The notes below the pieces were generated by a model. The model saw only the letters and a program-made list of their open reading frames with translations. It had not been told where the DNA came from and searched no databases. Shown piece by piece: positions 17,455 to 29,100 of a stretch of 64,000 nt of DNA. Source of the stretch: an uncultured Clostridia bacterium. Lineage in GTDB: Bacteria; Bacillota; Clostridia; Monoglobales; Monoglobaceae. The translations under genes were made by a program, and so were the position numbers. Every line of letters begins with the position of its first letter. The stretch's first letter is position 1. Location of the stretch: positions 25,694 to 89,693 of the forward strand of contig CANQQJ010000008.1 in assembly GCA_947625905.1 (NCBI GenBank), given 5' to 3'.

Positions 17455-20076
17455 ATGACTCAAAAGCGCTTTCGCGCGAAAGGTCAAATTTGCGCGTTGA
17501 TAATACTCTGCCTATTCTTCTCGGTATTGCCCGTAAACGCAAAGGCCGAGGATACGGCTTATGCGTATAACGGCTTTGCGGGTATTTATCAGAAAATCTG
17601 CATAAACAACAAAACGGTGTGCCAAAAAGACGATAAGTTTGTTTTGACCGACGGCCCAACCTCCGATTTAAGCGATCTGTTCCTGCCGCGTTACATGGGC
17701 GACGGCAGCTACGCGTTTGAAAACAAAAAAACGGAAAAACGCATAGCAAAGGCGGAGCGCGGCGGATCCTTGCCGGCGGCGCTCTATAATATCCGCAAGT
17801 CGCTTACGCCGCAGCCCGATGATTTCGCGGGACTTGACGACAATACGCAGCATTGGATATTGGAGCGGAAGGACGATACGGATATATATTATTTGAAAAG
17901 CCTCGATAACGAGCTGTACATGGGCGTTTCGGAAGACGGCTGTGAACTGATTGCCGTGGGAGAGGAACAAAAAGCGGAGATTACATTTCAGCCTGTTCCC
18001 GATGAAAGTCCGCTTTATCTGCTTTCCCTGCAGCCCGGATACGACACGCTGCCGGAAAATCAGCGCACGCAGATAGAGCGCGTGTACGAGAGCGTCGCGG
18101 GAGACGTGTTTGAGACATGCAGCCCGTACGGGACCGGCGAAAAGAAAACTCCGCGGGCGGCGATCGACAACTATTATTACACAAAAATAAAAGGTCAAAA
18201 TATGACCGCGGACGCATTTCACAACAGCGTTACATGGAGATTTAACAATTCCGCGGGTTTTTCCTATGTGACATTGAAGCTTCTTTCCGGCTACAATGTG
18301 CGCACGGATCTTCCCGGGACCCAGGACGCGTATTATAGGCTTTATCCCGAAAGAGAGCCGTTCGCCAAAGAGGATAACGGAACAACGCGATATCCGTATA
18401 TCCTCGAGGTTCATGATAAGGACGCCAATGGCGGCGAGCGCGTGCAAACCATAAAAATATCCATTGAGGACAGTATAGTCGGACGGAAAAACGCCGATAC
18501 CTTCGGCGAGGTGCTGGCGCACATCCCTTATGAGCTCAGAAGTCATATCAAAGACGCCACATGCTACAAAAGCCCAACCCCCGGCAGCGGAGTATATCAG
18601 TGCAGTGCAACGCATCTTAATATAATACTCGCGACTACAGCCTCCGTCTATACCATGATAGAGAGCATAGTTCACGAGCTGGGGCACAGTATCGACTGCT
18701 GGTATTACTCCGACTACGGAAATTCACGGTATTCGACGAGAACGGAATGGAAAAATGCCATGGCATCCGATTGCTATTCGGTCTCCGACTATTCCCATAC
18801 GAGCAGCCTGGAGGACTTTGCCGAATTTTGCCGTTTTTATTTTACCGGGTATACCAAGCAGGACTGGCGGCGGGCGCTTATGATTCTTTGCCCCGAGCGC
18901 AGCAAGGCGTTCAAACGCATACGCATGAAGGTTATGGACGGCTATTCACTTTGGGACGATGGTCCGGAAAAGGAACTGACGGTATACTTTGATTATAATG
19001 ATGACGGAACTACGCAGCCAAGCAGAAAAACGGCGGAACAGTATTCGCGCTACGGCGAAATTATGCCCGCCGAACCAACCGGGCCGGAAAGGGTATTTTT
19101 AGGCTGGTACACCCGCTCGGTCGGAGGCGAAGAGATTGCCGCGGAGCAGCGGATAATGGACGGCGAGGATCACACCCTGTACGCCCATTGGAGTGATCCG
19201 CCCGGCAAGGAGATAACAATTCATTTTAATCCGGACAACGGAGAGCCGGAATTTGAGATAAAGGCGCGGAAAAACACACGCATTTCGCAGATAATTCCGG
19301 ACCCCGAACGCAGCGGCTTCAGCTTTTTCGGTTGGTGCACAACGAAAGGGTTCAGCGAACGATTCGATCCGCGCAGCGATTTGGTTCTTTTTGACGATGA
19401 CGATGTTTGCTTAAAAGCTCAATGGGATCCGCTACCGTATACAACGGCGCAGCCGTCTCCGACAGACTCTCCGGATACTCCGACGCCGAAACCGACCGAG
19501 ACAGCGCCTCCGGATACTCCGACGCCGAAGCCGACCGAGACAGCAATGCCGGATCCGCCAAGCCCTGCGCCGACAACAAGCGCGGCGCCAAATCCGACTC
19601 CCATGGGAACCGCAGTTCAGGACCCGCCAAGTCCGACACCGACCGAGACAGCAATGCCGGATCCGCCAAGCCCTGCGCCGACAACAAGCGCGGCGCCAAG
19701 TCCGACTCCCGCGGAAACCGCAGTTCAGGACCCGCCAAGTCCGACGCCGACCGAGACGACATCGCAAAAGCCAAACGAGCTCATTGTTGATAAAGAGATC
19801 AGTATAGAAAAAATATCTGCCGCAAGCGATTCTCCGTCAATAGCAAAAGCGTCGATCCATATGTACGTTCCCGCAGGATATGAACAGGAAGCGGCGTTTA
19901 TCTTGGCTGTATACAAAGACAACGTGTTACAAAGCCTTAAATTCATCAACGAAACGGTGACGGGAGATAAACAGTTTGAAGCCGAGATCGAAGTCGAAAA
20001 CGGCGCAACGGTCAAGGCGATGCTGTGGGACGGCAAACAAACACCGTTTGTCCGCGCCCGGAGCATGGAGTTTTAA
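17455..20076 (+). CDS. Secreted zinc metallopeptidase, lethal-factor-like, with ricin-type and InlB-type repeats
   Basis: 873 residues from ATG 17455 (AGGTGAT upstream; an in-frame GTG at 17446 is within the ribosome site). Residues 1-32 are a signal peptide ending N-A-K-A. Residues 35-190 look like a ricin-type beta-trefoil (QHWILERKDDTDIYYLKSLD). A zinc peptidase domain follows at about 230-500 with V-H-E-L-G-H-S-I-D near residue 410 and a second helix S-L-E-D-F-A-E-F-C about 45 residues later, whose Glu would be the third zinc ligand. This layout recalls the anthrax lethal-factor (ATLF/M34) family. Two InlB B-type (Flg_new) repeats cover 510-660, then a Pro/Thr linker and a C-terminal beta domain with V-K-A-M-L-W-D-G. 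The target is unknown. Confidence 0.8.
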   Translation: MTQKRFRAKGQICALIILCLFFSVLPVNAKAEDTAYAYNGFAGIYQKICINNKTVCQKDDKFVLTDGPTSDLSDLFLPRYMGDGSYAFENKKTEKRIAKAERGGSLPAALYNIRKSLTPQPDDFAGLDDNTQHWILERKDDTDIYYLKSLDNELYMGVSEDGCELIAVGEEQKAEITFQPVPDESPLYLLSLQPGYDTLPENQRTQIERVYESVAGDVFETCSPYGTGEKKTPRAAIDNYYYTKIKGQNMTADAFHNSVTWRFNNSAGFSYVTLKLLSGYNVRTDLPGTQDAYYRLYPEREPFAKEDNGTTRYPYILEVHDKDANGGERVQTIKISIEDSIVGRKNADTFGEVLAHIPYELRSHIKDATCYKSPTPGSGVYQCSATHLNIILATTASVYTMIESIVHELGHSIDCWYYSDYGNSRYSTRTEWKNAMASDCYSVSDYSHTSSLEDFAEFCRFYFTGYTKQDWRRALMILCPERSKAFKRIRMKVMDGYSLWDDGPEKELTVYFDYNDDGTTQPSRKTAEQYSRYGEIMPAEPTGPERVFLGWYTRSVGGEEIAAEQRIMDGEDHTLYAHWSDPPGKEITIHFNPDNGEPEFEIKARKNTRISQIIPDPERSGFSFFGWCTTKGFSERFDPRSDLVLFDDDDVCLKAQWDPLPYTTAQPSPTDSPDTPTPKPTETAPPDTPTPKPTETAMPDPPSPAPTTSAAPNPTPMGTAVQDPPSPTPTETAMPDPPSPAPTTSAAPSPTPAETAVQDPPSPTPTETTSQKPNELIVDKEISIEKISAASDSPSIAKASIHMYVPAGYEQEAAFILAVYKDNVLQSLKFINETVTGDKQFEAEIEVENGATVKAMLWDGKQTPFVRARSMEF
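19533..19748 (+). repeat. Tandem 108-bp repeat in the Pro/Thr linker
   Basis: Two in-frame copies of 36 codons begin at 19533 and 19641 with GACCGAGACAGCAATGCCGG and differ at only a few bases; a partial third copy begins at 19749. Such repeats expand and contract by slippage and set the linker length. Confidence 0.8.
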
Positions 20077-20161
20077 AGAAATATAATAACAGACAAAAAT
20101 GTATTTAAAATGCGCTATTAAAAGCGGCCTATAAATTCAAAATGAAGGAGATGAGTTCAAA

Positions 20162-23100
20162 ATGTTAAATTTATTCAGAGAACAAGCCTCGAAGCACGGC
20201 GGCAGGGTCGCTTTGTCGGAACCGTCAACGGGCAGATCGGACACTTATAAGCAGCTTGACGAAAACGCGCGCCGCATAGCCGCGAAGCTTAAAGAGCAGG
20301 GCGTTCGGCGCGGCGACGCCGTGATGATAACCGCCGCCAGGAGCATCGGATTTATTGAGGCGATGTTCGGCATACTTATGGCGGGCGGCGCCTATGTGCC
20401 GCTTTCGGACCATTATCCCGCGGACCGCAAGGCGTACATACAAAGCGACTGCGGCGCGAAGATCATTATCGACGACGCTTTTATAAACGACGCGTACGGC
20501 TTTGAGCCCGTTTCGGAAATATGTGACATAAAGCCCGACGATACCGCGCTTATAATCTACACCTCGGGCTCCACGGGAAAGCCCAAAGGCGTTATTCACG
20601 ATCACGAGTCAATAAGAAACGAGGTCCTGCTTTACGGCGATATACTGAAGCTTAAAGATGATGATATATACGGCATCAACGTCGCGTTCTATTTTATTCT
20701 CTCCGTAGGCGATATTTTTACGGGACTCTCAAACGGCATTACAGAAATAATAATTCCCGATGAGTTTAAAGGCGACCCGGAAAGCCTCGCCGATTTTATT
20801 GAAAAGCACAAAATAACCTCCGCCGTTATAATGCCTAAGGTGCTGCGCTACTTCACACGAAAGGGCGGCAGTCTGCGCACGGTTGTGAGCTGCGGCGAGC
20901 GTTTGTCGCAGATCGCGCCGGACGGCTATCGGCTTTTGAACTGCTACGGCATGACAGAGCTTACCGGAGAGTGCCTCACTTTTGAGGTGGACAAGGCTTA
21001 TGACAACACACCCATAGGAAAGCCGAGCGGCAATGTGAGCGCTTATGTGCTTGACGAAAACGGAAACGCCGCCGACGAGGGCGAGATCTGCATTGCGGGC
21101 CATATGGCCAAAGGATATTTGAACCGCCCCGAAGAGACCGCAAGGGCCTTCACGCCGAATCCGTTTAAAAACATCGACGGCCACGATCTGCTTATTCACA
21201 CGGGCGACCTCGGCAAACGCCTCCCCGACGGAAACCTTCTGTATCTCAACCGCAAGGATTGGATGCTGAAAATAAACGGCCAGCGCGTCGAGCCCGGCGA
21301 GATAGAATCCGCCATACGTGAGACAGACGGAATACGCGATACGGCCGTAAAGGATTTTATAGACGCGACAGGACAAATATTCCTCGCGGCGTATTATATA
21401 TCAGACAGTGAAAAGGACGAAAAAGAGCTGAAAAAAGTCCTTTCGCTCAAGCTGCCCGAATATATGGTGCCGGAGTTTTTTGTGCGTCTTGAAAAGCTGC
21501 CCGTGAACGCGAACGGCAAGCTTGACCGAGCGGCGCTGCCCAAACCAGATATCGACTTAAGGCGCGCCGAATACAAGGCCCCCGAAAACGAAAGACAAAA
21601 ACTGATCGTGCAGGCGTTTGAAGAAATCCTCTGTATTGAAAATATAGGCATCAACGACGAATTTTTCGCACTCGGCGGCGATTCGATAAAAGTGCTCATG
21701 CTGCAAAAGGCGCTGAGAGAAAAAGGGATCGAAATATCCTCCGCTTCCGTTTTTTCCTCACAGACCCCGAAGCTGCTTTCGGAGACTGTCGGAGACGGCT
21801 CGGAATTGTCGTCTTATAAAGGTGAGGATGCCGACTCGTATCCGCTCACAAGGGCCCAGATGAGCATTTATCTTGACAGCCGTGAAGAGCGGGGAACCGC
21901 GTACAACAACGTGTTCTCGCTTTTGCTGCCTAATGATATGGCGGACGAAACGCGTCTTAAAAACGCCGTTGAAACGGTGCTTAATGATTATCCGATACTC
22001 GGCGCGTCGGTTAAAATAATCGACGGCGCTCCGTCGCTCGCGCCCTCCGGCAGGAAGATAACGGCGGAGATAAAACAAACCGAGATCACCGACAAAAACA
22101 CGCTTGCCAAAAGCGTTGATCTGCCCTTTGATTTGGAAAACGACCTTCTCACCCGCGCGGTTATTTTCAAAACGCCCGCGGGACTGTGCCTTGTGCTTGT
22201 GATGCACCACATTGTCTGCGACGGCACCTCGGCTTCGATAATAATAGGCAATATCGCCGCGGTATTCGGCGGCGAACCGACCGCCAAAGAGGAAATGAGC
22301 AATCTTACCCTCGCGCAGTACGAGGCGGCGCATCCCGAAATAACGCAGGCCGACAACGAAGTATACAGAAAAATGCTTGATGATCTCGAGGGCGACACCG
22401 AGCTATACAGCGACGACGATCCCGAACTTGCCGATTTTAAGGGCAGACTGGGCGTGTATAACACCACGCTTTTCACCCAAAGGCAGGAGCTGTCGGGCAG
22501 CCTCGCCGCGTCTTTAAGCGAGCGCCGGTTTACCGAAAGCACGCTGTTTATGAGCGCTTACGCGTATATGCTGAGACTGTTCTGCAATCAGAAAAACGTG
22601 CTTTTCTTCACGGGCGAAAACGGCAGACACGACCCCGTTTTGCAAAACACCGTCGGCATGATGGTGCACAATCTGCCCGTGCTCGCGCATATTGACGAAA
22701 ACGCGGACTGCGCGGATTTTATGGCGGATATGCAGAGATCCTTCCACGAGCTTGCCGCGCATGACGGCGCTGATATCCCGCAGCTTTGCGGCGAATACGG
22801 CATACGCCCCGACTGTTTCTTTGTGTACCAGGGAGATATGCTCTCGGGCGTGAACATAGACGGCAGGTACATCCCTATGGAAATGCATGTTTCGGATGAC
22901 GTGATGGCGTCGCTTACGCTTCATGTGCTCAAGCAAAACAGCGGAGACTATCTGCTCAGATTTGAATATGCCGCCGAAAAACTGGCGGCGGAGACCGTAA
23001 AACGCATGGCGGAAGTATACACAATGATAGCGGCGGGACTTTGCGGCGGCGGCAAACTCAAAGATATACGCCTTGTTACCGATGAAAATGTCGCCGAAAC

Positions 23101-26100
23101 AGAGCGGTTTAACCAAACCGAAACGGACTGCCCCGACACTAATATCGTGTCGATGTTCAGGGAGCAGGCAGCAAAATATCCCGACAGACCCGCGGTGCGC
23201 TTTAAAGACGAAACTCTTACATACGCGCAGGTCGATGATATTTCCGAGCGCATAGCGGGCAAAATACGCTCGCTCGGCCTCGGCGGCGGCGATGTTGTCT
23301 CCGTGCTTATCCCGAGATGCGCCTATATGGTCACCGCCTCTTTGGGAGCGCTTAAATCGGGCGCCGCTTATCAGCCGCTCGATTCCGCCTATCCCGCCGA
23401 CCGCCTGACGTTTATGATGTCCGACGCGGAGGCGAAGCTGCTTATAGCCGACGAAGCGCTGCTTTCAAAGGTGCCCGAATACAAAGGCGAAATATTGCTC
23501 ACAAAGGACATTCCCGAGCTTCCGGATCTCGGCAGAACAGAAAAAGACCCCGAACCGAATGATCTGTTCACGCTGCTTTACACATCGGGCTCAACGGGCG
23601 TGCCTAAGGGCGTAATGCTGGAGCACCGCAATCTTGTCAATTTCTGCTGCTGGTATAGAGACTTCTTTAAGATGAACGAGCACTCCCGCGCGGCGGCCTA
23701 CGCGAGCTACGGTTTTGACGCCAATATGATGGATATGTATCCCGCTCTGACGGCGGGCGCCTGCGTCTGCATCGCCGAAGAGGAAATAAGACTTGATCTT
23801 ATAGAGCTTGAAAAATGGTTCGACAGGCTCGGGATAACCCATTCCTTTATGACCACGCAGATAGGACGTCAATTCTACACAATGGCCTCTCCCGAAAATC
23901 TGAAATATCTGTCGGTCGGCGGCGAAAAGCTCGTGCCCGTTCGTCCGAAGGACACAAGCACGCGCTTCTATAACGCCTACGGCCCGACGGAATGCACGAT
24001 ATTTACAACGATCATGCCGGTTGAAAGGCTTTATGAAAGAGTGCCTATCGGCAAAGCGCTCGCTAACTGTAAATGCTATGTGGTGGATGAGAATCTTCGC
24101 AGGCTTCCTCCTCTTGTGCCGGGCGAGCTGCTTATTTCGGGTCTCGGCGTCGCGAGAGGTTATCTGAACAGAGAAGATCTGACCGAAAAAGCCTTTATCC
24201 GCAACCCGTTCAGCGACGACAAGGACTACATCAGAGCGTATCGCTCCGGAGACGTGGTTCGGCTTTTGCCGAGCGGTGAAATAGATTTTATCGGAAGAAA
24301 CGACGGGCAGGTCAAGGTGCGCGGTTTCCGTATCGAACTGACCGAGGTCGAGGGCGTGATCCGAGAGTTCGGCGGCGTGACGGACGCCACGGTCCAAGCG
24401 TTTGAAGACGAGAAAACGGGCGAAAAATATATCGCGGCATATATCGTCGGCGACAGCGAAATAAATATATCGGCTCTGAATGATTATATAAGAGAGCGCA
24501 AGCCGTCATATATGGTCCCGTCCGTGACCATGCAGATACCGTCTATCCCTCTGAACCAAAATCAAAAGGTAAATAAGCGGGAGCTGCCGGAGCCGATCAG
24601 AAAACAGGATGAAATTATACCGCCGCGAAACGAAACGCAGCAAAAGATATTCGACCTTACGGCGGAGGTCCTCGGTTACAACGATTTCGGCATCACGACC
24701 GATATTTTTGACGCGGGTCTTTCCTCCATCGGCGCCGTCAGACTTAATGTGCTTCTTTCAAAAGCCTTTGACTCGCCCGTAAAGACCTCCGACCTTAAAG
24801 AAAACAACACCGTCGAAAAACTCGAGCGGTTCTTTGCCCGTGCCGAAAGAGCCGAAGCTTTTGAGATCCTCTCCGATTATCCGCTCACAAAAACGCAGGA
24901 GGGCATTTTCGTTGAGGCGATAGCCCACCCCGAAACCACCATATATAATATTCCCGTGCTGCTCAAGCTCGGCGAGGGCGTTGACGAAAACAGACTTAAA
25001 ACGGCCGTTATCCGAGCGATAAACGCGCACCCGTATATTAAGACGAGATTGTTTATGGACGGCGGCGGCAATATCAGACAGCGCAGAATGAACGGCGACC
25101 TTTCATTTGACGAGAGCTCGATAGAAACCGTTATTGCCGATGATATAGAAAGTATAAAACCGCGGCTTGTCAAGCCCTATAATCTGCTCGGCGGAAGATT
25201 GTTTGGCGCTAAGCTGATTAAAGCCGACGGTATGTATTTGTTCCTTGAAATGCATCATATCATAAGCGACGGCGCGTCTTTAAGCATCATTCTGAGAGAT
25301 ATTTCGAGAGCATACGACGGCGAGGAACTCGCCGAGGAATCGTATTCGAGCTTTGAAGCCGCGCTTTCTGAGGAAAGAGCGAGAGCTTCCGAGGACTATG
25401 TCAGAGCAAAGGAATATTACGCCTCGCTGCTCAGCGGCTGCGACACCGACTGTCTGCCCAAGCCCGACAAAAACGACACCGAGAATAAAGCGGGCTTTAT
25501 GACCGTGCGCTCCTCGCTTTCGCCGAAAGAGGTCGAGGCGTACTGCTTAAAGCATAAAGTTACTCCGAACGGCTTTTTCAACGCGGTGTTCGGCTTTGTC
25601 CTCGGCAGATACAACAACGCGGATGACGCGGTATTTACAACCATCTACAACGGCAGGAACGATTCCCGAACGGCCGATTCCGTGGGAATGTTTGTAAAGA
25701 CGCTGCCCGTATACTGCGATATCGACGGCCAAAAGACCGTTTCGGAGCTTGTTAAGGACACGGGCTCGCAGCTGCTTGACAGCATGGAAAACGACGTTTA
25801 TTCGTTCGCGGAAATTTCAAGAGAATACGGCGTCAGCGCGGACATAATGGTCGCGTATCAGGACAGCGGAATTTCCGAGCATATTATCGGCGGAGAAAAA
25901 TGCGGGATAACGACCCTGAGCCTTGACGCCGCAAAATCAAAGCTCTCGGTAGACATAACCGTAAAAGACGGCGCTTACGAATACGCGGCCGAATATTACG
26001 CCGATCTATACAGCGACGAATTTATAAGAACCTTTGTAAGCTCAATGGACACCGCGGCGGCCTCGTTTATCACAAGCAAATATATCCGCGAGGTGTCAAT

Positions 26101-29100
26101 GCTGTCGAGCGAGGACGCCGAAGCGATCAAAGGCTTCAATGACACCGATTATCCGATCGAGCTTGTGAGCGTGAACAGGCTGTTTGAGGCGCAGGCGGCG
26201 GCGCATCCCGAGCGGATTGCCGTTATTTCGGGAGACGAAAGCCTGACATACGGCGAGTTAAACGAGCGCGCCAACAGGATAGCACGCTCGCTCGCGGAAA
26301 AAGGCGTGAGGCTCGACGAGCCCGTGGGCATGCTGCTGCCGAGAGACGTTAACATTCCCGCGGCGGAGTACGGAATAATGAAAGCCGGAGGCGCTTTTCT
26401 GCCCATGCTGCCCGATTATCCCGACGACAGAGTGGATTTCTGCCTCAGAGATTCTCACGCGCGTTTTGTCATAACGACCGACGAGCTGAAGCAAAAGAGG
26501 GCCGAGCTTTTCGGCGGCAAGCCCTACGCCGCGCTTGCCTTGAGCGAGCTTTTGCGAAACGAAAACGCTTCGGATCCCGAAACGGATATTCCCGAAGACT
26601 CATTGGCCTACTGCATATACACCTCGGGCTCAACGGGCACACCGAAGGGCGTTATGATAGAGCACGGCAACCTCTGTAATTTTGTGAACGCGAACCCGAA
26701 AAACAAAGAGACATTTGAATATGTAAGCGGCGGAAAAACCGCGCTCGCGATTGCGGCGGTATCGTTTGATTTTTCCGTAATGGAAATTCACATTTCGCTT
26801 TGCAACGGCATGACAGTGTGTATCGCCACAGACGAGGAGATACACGACCCGCTCGTTCTCGCGAAGCTTATAGAGGAAAACGACGTGGAAGTGATGTGCG
26901 GCACGCCGTCTTTCATGACTAATATCGCGGAAATACCTCAGGCGGCAAAGGCCCTCACGCGCATAAAGATGTATGATCTCGGAGCGGAAGCGTTCACGCC
27001 CCCGCTTTACGGACTGCTGCGCAAAGCAAGCCCCGACGCCGTGATAATCAACGGCTACGGCCCCACCGAAGCCACCGTCAGCTGCATAGCAAAGGTGATG
27101 ACGAGCAGGGAAAACATTACCATAGGCAAACCCGCGGCAAATGTCAAAGCTTATATTATCGACAAACACAGACACATTCTGCCCGCGGGCGCGAAGGGCG
27201 AGCTGGCAATAGGCGGTCTCGGCGTCGGCAGAGGCTATGTCGGACTTAAGGAAAAGACCGCCGAGGCGTTCATTGAACTGGAAAACGGACGCGCATACCG
27301 CAGCGGCGACATAGCAAGATATCTGCCAAACGGAGAAATCGAATTTTTCGGCAGAGCGGATAATCAGGTCAAGCTGAGAGGGCTCCGCGTTGAGCTTGAT
27401 GAGATAACGAACGTTATGTGCGGCTATCCCGATGTTACCAACGCCGTTGTTATCGTAAAAGGCGAGGGTCAGCAGCAATATCTGTGCGGATATTTCACCG
27501 CCTCAAAACAGATAGAAAAGCGGGCGCTGACCGATCACCTCAAAAAATCCCTCGCGCATTATATGGTGCCGTCGGTGCTTATACAGCTTGACAAACTGCC
27601 GATGACAAAAAACGGAAAGATAGACAAAAAGGCGCTGCCCGAACCCGACGCGGCGCAGCAAAGAGCGGCGGGAAGAAAAGCCGCAAACGGCACGGAACAG
27701 ATATTCTGCGATATGTTCGCGGCCGTGCTCGGCCTTGACACTGTATACGCCGACGATGATTTCTTTGAGCTCGGCGGCACTTCGCTGCTGGCGTCAAAGA
27801 TAGCCGTGCGCTGCATGACGCAAAATATCCCCGTCGTCTATAAAGACATTTTCGACAACACAACGCCCGAAAAGCTGGCAGCGTTTGTAAGCGCCTCGGA
27901 AGCGCCCTCGGCGGAGACAAAGACCGCGGCAGAAATAAAGACAAACGAGGAACCCGAGCCGCTTTATGACGTTTTGAAATACAACGCGGCACCGCATGTG
28001 GGAGAAATTAATTACACGGACATAGGAAACGTTCTGGTGACGGGCGCCACGGGATTTTTGGGCGCGCATGTGCTTAAGCGGCTCATAGACGGCGGCGCGG
28101 AAAAGATATTCTGCCTCGCGCGTAACAACAGCAAGCTGACAGCCGAAGAGCGCGTTAAAATGATGCTGATGTTTTATTTCGACGACACCTACGACGAACT
28201 GTTCGAAGGCGGCATCACCGTTATAGACAGCGACATTACCTCGGGCGATCTGACGGCCAAACTGCGCGGACACGATTTTGACACCGTAATAAACTGCGCG
28301 GCGTGCGTAAAGCATTTCTCAAACAGCGACATACTCGAAAAAGTAAACGTTGAGGGCGTCGAAAATCTCATATCGGCCTGCCTTGAGCTTGACAAGAGCC
28401 TCGTTCAGATTTCGACCGTCAGTGTGGGCGGCGAGAGCGTGGGCGGCAGTATTCCCGAGCATGTGAGACTTTCGGAAAGCATGCTGGAATTCGGGCAGAA
28501 CCTTGACAACAAGTATATAAACACCAAGCACAGAGCCGAAAAGGCGGTGCTTACCGCGGTCAGGGACAAAGGACTCAGAGGAAAAGTGATACGCGTCGGC
28601 AATTTGATGAGCCGCGAAAAGGACGGCGAATTCCAGGCCAATTTCCGAACCAACAACTTTATGAACACGCTGCGCGCTTACGCGGCGCTCGGCTGCTTCC
28701 CGATCTCGGAGCTTGACACGGACGTTGAATTTTCACCGATAGACTGCGTGGCGGCGGCCATATTGAAGCTTGCGGGCACGCCGCCTGAGTTTACCGTGTT
28801 CCACGCGTATAACTCCCATTTTGTCCATATGGACAACGTTATTGAAGGTATGCGCGAAAACGGGATATTTATTAAAAAAGTGTCGGATGAGGAATTTGAA
28901 AAACGCTTTAATGAGCTGTTGTCAAGCGATGAAAAAAGCATGGAAGTCTCGGCTCTTATATCCTACAGGGAAAATGACGCGGAACACAGAATGATAGAAA
29001 GCGTCAACAAGTTTACCGTAAAGGCTCTGTATAAGCTGGGATTTTCGTGGCCGCTTATCAACGAGAATTACATAAGCAGAGCTATAAACGCTCTTGTTAC

